The notes under the pieces are model-generated. The model saw only the letters and a program-made list of their open reading frames with translations. It ran no database searches and was not told where the DNA came from. Made by a program: the position numbers and the translations under genes. Shown one piece after another: positions 1-7,509 of a DNA stretch of 8,749 nt. This DNA is from Chthoniobacter flavus (GTDB taxonomy: Bacteria > Verrucomicrobiota > Verrucomicrobiia > Chthoniobacterales > DYNR01), in NCBI GenBank assembly GCA_020720945.1, contig DYNR01000087.1, forward strand, positions 1 to 8,749, in the 5' to 3' direction. Positions within the stretch are counted from its first letter, which is position 1. Each line of letters starts with the position of its first letter.

Positions 1-50
1 TCCTTGCTTCATTCTGCGCATTGGCCGTGCCACCGGGATGTGAAAACGCG

Positions 51-1760
51 TCACATTCTTTCGGGGCAGCGGATTCCCAGCACAGAAAGGCCGTGCGAAA
101 GAACTTTTGCGGTCGTTTCACAAAGGACTAAGCGGCTGTCTCGCAACGCCGCCTCGGCTTTCAAAACCGGGCAGGCCTCGTAAAAACTGTGGAAAACATT
201 GGCGAGGTCGTAAAGGTAGTTCGCCAGCAAATTCGGGCGAAAATCCTCCAGCACTTCCGGCAAAATTTCACCGTATTGCAAGAGCTTGAGCCCGAGCAAA
301 CGCTCCTCTTCTTTGCCAATAACGACAGCCTTCCCCGCAGATTCCCACCCCGCTTCCGCTTTGCGAAAAATAGAGCGAATCCTCACATAGGCATTCTGCA
401 AATACGGTGCGGTATTCCCTTGAAACGCCAACATTTTATCCCAAGAAAACACATAATCCGTCATCCGGTGCTGGCAAAGTTCCGCGTATTTCACCGCCCC
501 GACCCCGATCATTTCCGCGATGGATTCGAGCTCTTCGGCGGGCAATTCGGGATTTTTTTCGCAAATGATTTTTCGCGCCCTCTCGACGGCTTCCGCCAGA
601 ACATCGCCGAGTTGGACATTCTCCCCCGAACGGGTTTTCATGATTTTGCGGTCGTCGCCCAAAATGCTGCCAAACGCAATGTGGTTGGTTTCGGTCGCAA
701 AACCCATTTTTTTTGCCGCCTCGAAAACTTGCTGGAAATGCAATGCCTGCGGGGCTCCGGTCACATACCAAACCGCATCGGGATTCCACCGCTCCTTGCG
801 GTATGCAAGCGTCGCCAAGTCCGTCGTCGCATACAAAAAACCCCCGTCGCTTTTCCGGACCAGACACGGCTTGTCTCCCAACGCAGGGTTGTCCCGGAAA
901 AAAATGCAAACGGCACCCTCGCTGATTTCCGCCAACCCCGAAGCAAGCAACTCATCCACCATCGGGGCGAGACGCCCGTTGTAAAAACTTTCGCCGAGAT
1001 GCTCATCGAAAGAAACATCCAGAAACCGGTAGAGCTTCTCAAACTCCCGCCACGACAACGCCACGGTCTGCTTCCATATCTCCAAATTTTCGGCATCGCC
1101 TTGCTGGAGTTTCACCAACTCCGCGCGCACCTCCTTCGCCATCTCGGGATCGGACGCTTCCCGTGCCGTCACTTCGCGGTAAAGCCGCAAAAGCTCAGGA
1201 ACGGGCGCAGTCTCGAGTGCGGAGCGATCGAGCAAATGCTTCCACCCGTAAATGATTTTTCCAAACTGCGTCCCCCAGTCTCCGAGATGATTATCGGTAA
1301 TGACCTCATGACCGAGAAAACGGGCGATCCGCGCGAGAACATCGCCGAGAATCGTGCTGCGGATATGGCCGACATGCATCGGTTTTGCGACATTGGGCGA
1401 ACTGAAATCGACGACAATCCGCTTCGGCGTTTCCGCTTTCGCCACCCCCATCCTCGCGTCGCCCGCCAGTTTTTGCACCCACTCCGCCAACGGTCCGACC
1501 TTCAAACGAAAATTCAAAAATCCAGCACCTGCTACCTCCACGCTCTCACACAAATCTCCGACTTCCAAATTTTCGAGGATCTGTTGCGCGACCGTCCGCG
1601 GTGGCTGCTTGCGGGCTTTTGCCAAAACCATCGCCGCGTTGGACTGGTAATCGCCAAATCGCAAATCGGTCGATGGGACAATGGCGGCACTTTCTGGAGG
1701 CAACCCTGCTTTGTTCAATGCTTCGACCAGACGGTCGCGGAGGATGATTCTAACTGACAC
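51..1760 (-). CDS. argS: Arginyl-tRNA synthetase (class I)
   Basis: Charges tRNA-Arg with arginine using ATP, in the cytoplasm. The 569-residue product has normal family length. It shows the ArgRS-specific N-terminal domain (about residues 1-90), the class I HIGH motif as HVGH at 129-132 inside the conserved SSPNVAKPMHVGHIRST stretch, and a Rossmann catalytic core. The second class I signature is the degenerate form common in bacterial ArgRS, KIMKTRSG at 372-379, in place of KMSKS. A DALR-type anticodon-binding domain runs from about 445 to the end, with QGNTAPYLQNAYVR at 447-460. The protein ends in PERM, a typical ArgRS C-terminus, so the gene is complete. The start is a GTG; no ATG or other start lies between it and the ptsN stop 32 bases upstream, and no good Shine-Dalgarno site precedes it. 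It is the last gene of the same-strand block in this window. Family assignment is secure. Confidence 0.97.
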   Translation of the reverse strand: MSVRIILRDRLVEALNKAGLPPESAAIVPSTDLRFGDYQSNAAMVLAKARKQPPRTVAQQILENLEVGDLCESVEVAGAGFLNFRLKVGPLAEWVQKLAGDARMGVAKAETPKRIVVDFSSPNVAKPMHVGHIRSTILGDVLARIARFLGHEVITDNHLGDWGTQFGKIIYGWKHLLDRSALETAPVPELLRLYREVTAREASDPEMAKEVRAELVKLQQGDAENLEIWKQTVALSWREFEKLYRFLDVSFDEHLGESFYNGRLAPMVDELLASGLAEISEGAVCIFFRDNPALGDKPCLVRKSDGGFLYATTDLATLAYRKERWNPDAVWYVTGAPQALHFQQVFEAAKKMGFATETNHIAFGSILGDDRKIMKTRSGENVQLGDVLAEAVERARKIICEKNPELPAEELESIAEMIGVGAVKYAELCQHRMTDYVFSWDKMLAFQGNTAPYLQNAYVRIRSIFRKAEAGWESAGKAVVIGKEEERLLGLKLLQYGEILPEVLEDFRPNLLANYLYDLANVFHSFYEACPVLKAEAALRDSRLVLCETTAKVLSHGLSVLGIRCPERM

Positions 1761-1777
1761 GAGTGTTTTTTCGTTTT

Positions 1778-1794
1778 CCCGGTTTGCCCGGTTT
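1778..1794. repeat. Tandem 9-base direct repeat at ptsN-argS junction
   Basis: On the plus strand CCCGGTTT occurs at 1778-1785 and again at 1787-1794, a 9-base period. The second copy overlaps the ptsN stop codon (1793-1795), and the first lies about 18 bases before the argS GTG. It may be a simple slippage duplication. It is too short to name a function. Confidence 0.4.
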
Positions 1795-2260
1795 AATTTT
1801 TTTGGCTGTGGGTCCTGAAAACAGCCATGATCGCTTCTGCATCAGGTGCACCGGCAAGTTCCCCTCGCACATTGCGGTCGTTCAGGAACTTGGCGATCGC
1901 TGCCAGCGTCCGCAAGTGCGCCTGGAATTGATCTTTGGGAACAACGAAAAGAACAATAAAATTCACGGGCGCATTGTCCAAAGAATCAAACTCGATTCCT
2001 TTGCTGGACTTTGCAAAACAGGTGACGACTTCCTCCACGCAGTCCATGGAAGCATGGGGGATGGCGATGCCGAACCCGATCCCCGTGCTCATGGTCTCTT
2101 CCCTTTGCCGCAAAGCCTCCAACACTTTGTCCCGGTCTTCCGCACGAATGGCGTTCCCTGAAACCAAAAAATCCACGATTTCGGGAATGGCTTCCCAGCG
2201 TCCCGTGGCTTTCAGTTCGGAGATAATCCGATCCGGCGAAAGCAAGTTGACAAGCGTCAT
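1793..2260 (-). CDS. ptsN: PTS EIIA (fructose/nitrogen type), PtsN-like
   Basis: A 155-residue single-domain protein of the PTS EIIA type 2 family, which accepts phosphate from HPr or NPr on a histidine. The active-site signature is clear: GIGFGIAIPHAS at residues 60-71, with His69 as the expected phospho-acceptor. The VNFIVLFVVPKD stretch at about 98-109 and the helix LRTLAAIAKFLND also fit the fold. Length and the lack of fused EIIB or EIIC domains fit a regulatory PtsN-like protein. No sugar permease, EIIB or HPr gene lies in the window. The usual proteobacterial ptsN neighbours (rpoN, hpf) are also missing, so the symbol rests on domain type and not on synteny; a fructose-PTS EIIA is the alternative. 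It begins at an ATG 55 bases after rng and ends in TAA 32 bases before argS. The family is clear; the exact role is inferred. Confidence 0.85.
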   Translation of the reverse strand: MTLVNLLSPDRIISELKATGRWEAIPEIVDFLVSGNAIRAEDRDKVLEALRQREETMSTGIGFGIAIPHASMDCVEEVVTCFAKSSKGIEFDSLDNAPVNFIVLFVVPKDQFQAHLRTLAAIAKFLNDRNVRGELAGAPDAEAIMAVFRTHSQKN

Positions 2261-2315
2261 AGTTTAAACAGTTCTCTTGTTTTAGCGGTTTCTGTTTTCT
2301 TGGCAAGAGGATTCG
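2261..2315 (-). other. rng-ptsN intergenic gap
   Basis: This 55-base gap holds a perfect 8-base palindrome GTTTAAAC at 2262-2269, one base before the ptsN ATG. It also holds a weak 6-bp inverted repeat, CTCTTG (2274-2279) and CAAGAG (2304-2309), with a 24-base loop. No T tract follows on the minus strand, so it is not a terminator. No clear promoter is seen. Readthrough from rng into ptsN is therefore likely. Confidence 0.3.
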
Positions 2316-3887
2316 TCAATCTAAAACTGCGCCGGTTTGCGCATTGGTGATCGAAAACTTCTCGGGGTGAAGCAAAGGGTCGGACCGAAAACTCAAGCGC
2401 CCTTGGTAGCGGCGTTCGATGTCCACGAGCAACTCCTCGTCTTCTTTGCGCAAACGCTCGAGCAATGCGGGATGCACGATCACGCGAAACTCATGCACCT
2501 TGTCTTGGTGCTTGCTCATGAGGGCGTGCAAGGACCGCTGCAACTCGACGCTCATGGTGATCGGAGACTTGACCATGCCTCGCCCGTTGCATTGCCCGCA
2601 CACTTCATACTGCGAACTCGATAAACTTTCTGCCGCCCTCTGCCGGGTCATTTCCATCAAACCGAGCTGGGAAATCGGCAACACATGCGTGCGGGCTTTG
2701 TCCCGCTTGAGGCGGTCTTTCATCCGCTGGTAAACCGCGTTCTGGTCTTTGCGGAATTTCATGTCGATGAAATCGCCGATGATAATACCCCCGATGTTTC
2801 GCAAGCGGAGCTGCCGCGCAATTTCGTCTGCCGCTTCCAAGTTGGTCTGGAGAATCGTCTTTTCCATGTCTTTGGAACCTTTGTTTCTCCCCGTGTTGAC
2901 ATCGATGGCGATGAGTGCCTCGGTTTCGTCAATCACAATGTAGCCACCGCACGGCAACCAAACTTGCCGGTGAAACGCTTCGGCAATTTGCTTGTTGACA
3001 CCGAACTCGTCAAAAATATGCGACTTGCCGCGGTATAGCTGCACCCGCGCCTTGGACCTCTTGGAAATTTGCCCGACCAGTTCCTGCATCCTCAGGCACG
3101 CTTTTTCGTCGTCGATATAAACCGCATCCACATCGTCGGTCAAAAAATCGCGGACAGTCCGCTCGACTAAATCGGGTTCTGTAAACAAGGTGACGGGCGC
3201 TTTTTTGTCGTCCATCCCCTGCCGCACTTGCTCCCATTGCTCCAACAGCAAATTCAAATCCCGCACAAAAAAACGCGCCCTTTGCCCTTGCCCCACCGTG
3301 CGGATAATCACCCCCATGCCTTCGGGCAAATCGAGGTCGTAAAGGATCTTGCGCAACCGATCCCGCTCCTTGGGATCATCGATTTTTCGCGAAATACCGC
3401 ACTGGTCGTTGTATGGCATCAAAACGAGATACCGCCCCGCCAAACTGATGTCAGTCGTCACCCGCGGACCTTTGTTGCTGATCGGCCCCTTCTTGACTTG
3501 CACCATGATTTCCGAACCGATGGGATAAATCGTCGGCACATCCTTGGCGGTTATTTTCTTCATCTTCTTGCCGGCATTTTTGCGGACGACCGCCTCGACC
3601 CCATTATCCAAAGTCGCAGGAATCGCATCCCAAAATTGCAAAAACGCATTCTTGTCCAACCCGATGTCCACAAACATCGCCTTGATGCCTACCTCGATGT
3701 TCCTGACAACCCCTTTGTAAATCCCGCCGACGATATTCCGGTCGGTATCCCTCTCCGTATTGTATTCTTCCAGTTTGTTGTTCTCTAATAATGCAACCCG
3801 CCGCTCGAGCTTTTCGGAATTGACTATCAGTTTTACGCCGTTGCTCTTGGGACGCAGCCCCAAGAATTTCTTTATGATTTCTAACAT
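2316..3887 (-). CDS. rng: Ribonuclease G/E family endoribonuclease
   Basis: Single-strand-specific, 5'-end-sensing endoribonuclease for rRNA and tRNA processing and mRNA decay. From the ATG at 3887 the product has 523 residues. An S1 RNA-binding domain spans about 37-155, starting with ERDTDRNIVGGIYKGVVRNIE and including SLAGRYLVLMPYN. It carries a Lys-rich insertion near 102-116. The catalytic DNase I-like region contains the two Mg-binding aspartates: Asp329 in AIDVNTGR and Asp372 in GDFIDM. The NLEAADEIARQLRLRNIGG block between them is nearly invariant in the family. The zinc-link cysteines are Cys430 and Cys433 (CGQC). There is no long C-terminal degradosome scaffold, so RNase G is preferred over full RNase E. 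The reading frame stays open upstream to an ATG at 4196, but that part is Arg-rich, unlike the family, and lies inside mrdA, so I use 3887. The gene follows mrdA by 58 bases. Confidence 0.94.
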   Translation of the reverse strand: MLEIIKKFLGLRPKSNGVKLIVNSEKLERRVALLENNKLEEYNTERDTDRNIVGGIYKGVVRNIEVGIKAMFVDIGLDKNAFLQFWDAIPATLDNGVEAVVRKNAGKKMKKITAKDVPTIYPIGSEIMVQVKKGPISNKGPRVTTDISLAGRYLVLMPYNDQCGISRKIDDPKERDRLRKILYDLDLPEGMGVIIRTVGQGQRARFFVRDLNLLLEQWEQVRQGMDDKKAPVTLFTEPDLVERTVRDFLTDDVDAVYIDDEKACLRMQELVGQISKRSKARVQLYRGKSHIFDEFGVNKQIAEAFHRQVWLPCGGYIVIDETEALIAIDVNTGRNKGSKDMEKTILQTNLEAADEIARQLRLRNIGGIIIGDFIDMKFRKDQNAVYQRMKDRLKRDKARTHVLPISQLGLMEMTRQRAAESLSSSQYEVCGQCNGRGMVKSPITMSVELQRSLHALMSKHQDKVHEFRVIVHPALLERLRKEDEELLVDIERRYQGRLSFRSDPLLHPEKFSITNAQTGAVLD

Positions 3888-3945
3888 CTTGATCAATTTG
3901 GTTAAAATATGGTTAATTGTTGACTCTCGGTTTTTCCCAAAACGA
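3888..3945 (-). promoter_or_regulatory. AT-rich mrdA-rng gap with a short direct repeat
   Basis: This 58-base gap is clearly more AT-rich than the flanking genes. On the plus strand TGGTTAA occurs twice, at 3899-3905 and 3910-3916, 11 bases apart, or about one helical turn. The pair is flanked by the small inverted repeat CAATT (3894-3898) and AATTG (3915-3919). The spacing would suit a regulator binding one face of the DNA, or an internal promoter for rng. I found no convincing -35/-10 pair on the minus strand. The repeats are seen; the role is inference. Confidence 0.3.
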
Positions 3946-6123
3946 TTATTGGGCGTTTTCCTTCTTCTTCGGGGGGCGACGGAAATTGTCGAAAAATCTG
4001 CTGATCGGATTTTTGTTGTTTTTGACCTTGCCTCGTTCGTCGGCTTCGGCGCGAATGTTTGGGGCTTCGGTCGGTCTGGCCGCTTGCCCCGCCGGAGTGG
4101 GCACATTGCCCGCCGCCGCATCCGCCGCATTCGCGGGAGGTGCCTCCGCCGTGGTCGCCGCTGGGATCGGCCTCCCAAAATCCACCGAAGCGACATGCTT
4201 GAAGTTCCCCTTGGCGGGTTCCATCGGCTCGATCTTCATGTTGGCCAAGGCTCCCCCGTCATCCAACTTCATCGCATCTTCTAAAATTTTTCCAGCGATC
4301 GGCGCAGCAACGGCTCCCCCCGCATGCCCCCCTTCCACCATCACGCAAACCGCATACCGCGGGTTCTGGTAAGGCGCAAACGCGATAAACCACACCCGGT
4401 TGTCTTTCACCTTCCCCCGCATGAATTGCGCCGTGCCCGTCTTCCCTGCCACTTCCATCCCCTTGATCCTCGCCCTCCCAGCCGTCCCTCCCGCCTCGTT
4501 CACGACCTTCCACATCCCCCGCCGCACCTGCTCGATCTGCTGCGGACTCAACCCTCCATCTGCAACCAAATCCGCCCGCACTTTAGGCTCTGGCTGAAAA
4601 ACCACTTTCCCATCCTGCTCCACCACTTTATCCACCAATCGCGGATAATACGAAATCCCCCCATTGGCAACCGTCGCCGCCACCAACGCCATCTGCAACG
4701 GCGTCGCCAAGACGAACCCCTGCCCAATCGAAGTGTTCGCCGTGTAACCGCTACTCCACCGATGCTCGGGATAAAATTTTTCAAGCCACTCCTTGCCCGG
4801 CAAAATCCCCGATGCCTCCCCCGAAAGCGGTACCCCCGTTTTTTGCCCCAACCCCAGCATATTCCCCGTCGAAACGATATAGTCGATCCCCGCCACATTT
4901 CCCATCTGATAAAAATACGAGTTGCACGAAGCCTTGATCGCCTGCTGCAAATCAACCGTCCCATGCACATGGTGGCACTTCATAAAAAACGCCCCGTATT
5001 GCACCCCGCCCGAACAGTTAAAACTCCGCTTCGTCGCCCCTGCCCGCAAACCCGCCAAAGAAATCGGAATTTTGTAAGTCGAGCCTGGCGCATACCCGCT
5101 GAGCGCACGATTCACCAACGGGTCCGCCTCGTCCGCCTTTAACGCCTTCCAGTCTGCCGCCTTGATGGACGGAATGAAAATGTTCGGGTCGAAGGACGGG
5201 ACGGATGCCATCGCCAATATGTCCCCGTTGTTCGGGTCCACCACGACCGCCGCCCCGCGCCCCACCGAACGCAATGCTTTCTCCACGATGCTCTGCAACC
5301 GCGCATCGATCGTCAAACTCACATTGGCCCCTTGCTTGGGCTGAATCCGCCGCACCTCCCCCGTCACATTCCCCTTCACATCCCTCTCCCGAATGCTCAC
5401 CCCCGCCGTCCCCTTCAAATAATCGTTCATATACAACTCGATCTGCGAACGCCCCTCCATGTCGGGTTGGTAATAGTTAAACTTCTTTGCCTCCGCCATG
5501 TTCGTGTCATTGGGCATCCCCGTATATCCCAAAATATGCGAAGCCAACGCCTTGTAGGGATACAGCCGGTTCGCCGCCACTTCGACCCTCACCCCCGGCA
5601 ACCCAATGTTGTTTTCCTGCAACCGGACCATCGTTTCGTAATCGATGTCTTGCATGTAATTGAACGGGATTTGCGCCTGCTTCTGGTAGTGCTTCTGCAT
5701 CCTGGCAGAATTGTAATCCTTCGCCAAATTCAACTGCTTGAGTCGCGGCACGACCATCTTTTCTACCACTTCTTCGACATCTTCGATTTTGAGCTGTTTC
5801 GGCATCCCATGCACCGTCCCACGATAAGTCTTCAACGGCGGTTGCCCAAACTCCTTCCGATACGCCCGCACCAATTCCGGCAAATCAAAATCCACATTAA
5901 ATGATGCCCCGTTCTCCACCAGCTTCACCCCATTGCGATCCAAAATCTCCCCCCGGACCGCCGGCAATCGCACCGTCACCTGCGAACGATTCCTTATCCT
6001 TGCCGTATATTCTTCCCCCCTAGCGATTTGCACATACCACAACCGTGCGCTCAACACCGCCAACGCCCCCAAAAACACCGCGCCCAAAACAAAAACCCGA
6101 AGTCTTCCTGTCTCTTCGCTCAT
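3946..6123 (-). CDS. mrdA: Penicillin-binding protein 2, elongasome transpeptidase
   Basis: Class B PBP that cross-links peptidoglycan during cell elongation. The 725-residue protein is anchored by one N-terminal membrane helix (about 9-31) with its bulk in the periplasm. The pedestal/dimerisation domain follows, with RGEILDRNG at 58-66 and ASHILGYTG at 194-202. The transpeptidase domain has all three active-site motifs: STYK at 348-351 (nucleophile Ser348, Lys351), SCN at 399-401 and KTGT at 561-564. The family-typical GTVDLQQAIKASCNSYFY stretch separates PBP2 from PBP3/FtsI. The enzyme domain ends near 620, and about 100 further residues follow: Ala/Pro-rich, then a basic end (FRRPPKKK). 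Proteobacterial PBP2 is usually about 630 residues, so this tail is extra. The ATG overlaps the mreD stop by 4 bases (ATGA), implying translational coupling. rodA, the common next gene, is absent here. Confidence 0.95.
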   Translation of the reverse strand: MSEETGRLRVFVLGAVFLGALAVLSARLWYVQIARGEEYTARIRNRSQVTVRLPAVRGEILDRNGVKLVENGASFNVDFDLPELVRAYRKEFGQPPLKTYRGTVHGMPKQLKIEDVEEVVEKMVVPRLKQLNLAKDYNSARMQKHYQKQAQIPFNYMQDIDYETMVRLQENNIGLPGVRVEVAANRLYPYKALASHILGYTGMPNDTNMAEAKKFNYYQPDMEGRSQIELYMNDYLKGTAGVSIRERDVKGNVTGEVRRIQPKQGANVSLTIDARLQSIVEKALRSVGRGAAVVVDPNNGDILAMASVPSFDPNIFIPSIKAADWKALKADEADPLVNRALSGYAPGSTYKIPISLAGLRAGATKRSFNCSGGVQYGAFFMKCHHVHGTVDLQQAIKASCNSYFYQMGNVAGIDYIVSTGNMLGLGQKTGVPLSGEASGILPGKEWLEKFYPEHRWSSGYTANTSIGQGFVLATPLQMALVAATVANGGISYYPRLVDKVVEQDGKVVFQPEPKVRADLVADGGLSPQQIEQVRRGMWKVVNEAGGTAGRARIKGMEVAGKTGTAQFMRGKVKDNRVWFIAFAPYQNPRYAVCVMVEGGHAGGAVAAPIAGKILEDAMKLDDGGALANMKIEPMEPAKGNFKHVASVDFGRPIPAATTAEAPPANAADAAAGNVPTPAGQAARPTEAPNIRAEADERGKVKNNKNPISRFFDNFRRPPKKKENAQ

Positions 6124-6674
6124 GAAAATGCTGACTCGTTTTCGTCTTGGTCTTCTTTTGCCCCTAAAAACTTAAAGAACAACAAAAAAACCGGAGACAC
6201 TGCCATCGCCACCACCGCAGGAATCAATATCCTCCACACCACCCCATCAGACCACTGCAACCCCGAACTCTCAAACCTCCGAAATGAAATCAAAATGTAT
6301 TGCAACAACGGCAACACCGCCGTGCTCAACCCTGCCATCACGCTCAAAAGCCACCACTGCCCTCTCAAATAAACTTCCCGCACCCCCTGGCACACCGCCC
6401 CTACGAACAAAAAATACAGGATCCCAACCCCGAACGCAATCTCCGCTCTCCCGTCCACCACCTGAAACTGCATGATGTCAAACAGGAACCCCGTGGAAAA
6501 TGCCAGCAACAACATCAGAGGATAATTAAAAAACAACGCCCCAATACAAAACATCAACGGCACAAACTGCAACCTCGCCCCCCCAAATCCCGCCAACGGC
6601 GGCAACAGCTCCTGAAACAAAAACATCAGGAAAATGCTGATCACCAAAAGAAAAAATAAAATCAAATCTCTCAT
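6120..6674 (-). CDS. mreD: Rod shape-determining protein MreD
   Basis: Small polytopic inner-membrane component of the elongasome that works with MreC and MreB in lateral wall growth. The 184-residue product is almost entirely hydrophobic. Likely membrane segments lie near residues 4-22, 36-49, 51-68, 80-98, 107-130 and 146-170, followed by a short acidic tail (KEDQDENE). MreD proteins are poorly conserved and have no catalytic motif, so the call rests on size, membrane topology and the position exactly between mreC and mrdA. Both junctions are 4-base ATGA overlaps: its ATG overlaps the mreC stop at 6671-6674, and its TGA overlaps the mrdA start at 6120-6123. No Shine-Dalgarno site is seen upstream, so translation probably depends on ribosomes arriving from mreC. 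Confidence 0.9.
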   Translation of the reverse strand: MRDLILFFLLVISIFLMFLFQELLPPLAGFGGARLQFVPLMFCIGALFFNYPLMLLLAFSTGFLFDIMQFQVVDGRAEIAFGVGILYFLFVGAVCQGVREVYLRGQWWLLSVMAGLSTAVLPLLQYILISFRRFESSGLQWSDGVVWRILIPAVVAMAVSPVFLLFFKFLGAKEDQDENESAFS

Positions 6675-7471
6675 CGCACGATGATAAATACATCTTTGAT
6701 GGAAGAAAGATCGACGGCGGGGCGGAGAATCGCTTGCCCGTCCAACGCCCGAGGATGAAACGACACCACTTCACCGATCCGCAAATCTGCGGGGAACACT
6801 CCCCCTTCCACACTGGAACTCACCACTTTGACCCCAGCTTCCACCGGCGCCAACTTGCTCAAAAAATTCAGCTCGATCTCCCCTTGCGGATCATTCGAAA
6901 CCCTGCGTCCTTGCGTGAGCCCCCGTTCTTGCGTCCCTTCGATCTTCGCCCCTACCTTGCAGTTTTCGTCCGTAATCAAAAGCACCGTGCAAAGCGATTT
7001 GGAAACACTGATCACCTTGCCAACCAACCCGTCTTCCGTAATCACGGGCATATCCACCTCCACCCCGTCATCGAACCCCCGGTTGATCCGCAAGTTGTTC
7101 CACCAAGTGGAAGCATCCCTGGAAACGACCCTCCCCGCCAAAAGATGGAAGCGCGTCTTCCTCACAAAACCCAAAGCATCCCGCAAATTGTCGTTCTCTT
7201 CTTTGAGTCCTTCAGACACCTGCAAACTCGCCCGCAACTGCCGGTTGTCCACCCGCAACTGCTGGTTCTCCGCCTCCAGCTCTTCCAAACTTTTTAGCCC
7301 TTCCCCGACAGCCCCGATCTGGTCGCGCACGCTACTGCCCGTTTTGAGCACCGGTGCCGTGTAATCAAAAAACGCCGACTGCAAATCCCGCACGCTATCC
7401 GTCCCCAGCAAAGTAATGAGCGTGAGCACCAAAACGGCAATCCCAAACAACACGAGATTTAGCTTCGACAT
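6671..7471 (-). CDS. mreC: Rod shape-determining protein MreC
   Basis: Bitopic elongasome scaffold that links MreB in the cytoplasm to PBP2 in the periplasm. From the ATG at 7471 the product has 266 residues. A very short cytoplasmic start precedes one membrane helix (about 4-22). A coiled coil follows at about 55-102 (SLEELEAENQQLRVDNRQLR), and then the periplasmic beta-barrel domains that define the family, with GRVVSRDASTWWNNLRINRG at 113-132, GLVGKV at 148-153 and a second barrel to the C-terminus. The frame stays open upstream to a TTG at 7519, which would add 16 residues. I prefer 7471 because an AGGA site lies 10 bases before it and because MreC proteins normally begin just before the membrane helix. 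The stop overlaps the mreD start by 4 bases. The gap to mreB is 96 bases. Confidence 0.94.
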   Translation of the reverse strand: MSKLNLVLFGIAVLVLTLITLLGTDSVRDLQSAFFDYTAPVLKTGSSVRDQIGAVGEGLKSLEELEAENQQLRVDNRQLRASLQVSEGLKEENDNLRDALGFVRKTRFHLLAGRVVSRDASTWWNNLRINRGFDDGVEVDMPVITEDGLVGKVISVSKSLCTVLLITDENCKVGAKIEGTQERGLTQGRRVSNDPQGEIELNFLSKLAPVEAGVKVVSSSVEGGVFPADLRIGEVVSFHPRALDGQAILRPAVDLSSIKDVFIIVR

Positions 7472-7480
7472 GAACAGCGA

Positions 7481-7486
7481 TTCCTG
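7481..7486 (-). promoter_or_regulatory. Shine-Dalgarno site of mreC
   Basis: On the minus strand CAGGAA, with the core AGGA at 7482-7485, ends about 10 bases before the ATG at 7471. It is the only recognisable Shine-Dalgarno-like site among the seven starts in this window. It supports the 7471 start over the upstream in-frame TTG at 7519. The spacing is slightly long. Confidence 0.5.
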
Positions 7487-7509
7487 GTTTGCGACAAAGG
7501 AAAAAGCAA

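Noticed and set aside
1..21. A possible next gene starting on the minus strand at the window edge (ATG at 21, or at 12)
   Set aside because: Only four to seven codons are visible and there is no Shine-Dalgarno site, so it cannot be supported.
189..1757. A 522-codon open frame on the plus strand, antisense to almost all of argS
   Set aside because: Long antisense frames are common opposite GC-rich genes. Its product is rich in Arg, Pro, His and Phe, shows no domain, and argS on the other strand is unmistakable.
3888..4196. An N-terminal extension of RNase G by 103 residues, from an ATG at 4196
   Set aside because: It would overlap the end of mrdA by about 250 bases, is Arg/Lys-rich without family similarity, and the ATG at 3887 fits the family start.
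4324..5142. A 272-codon plus-strand open frame antisense to mrdA
   Set aside because: Very high Pro, Arg and His content and no domain; explained by the C-rich complement of the mrdA coding strand.
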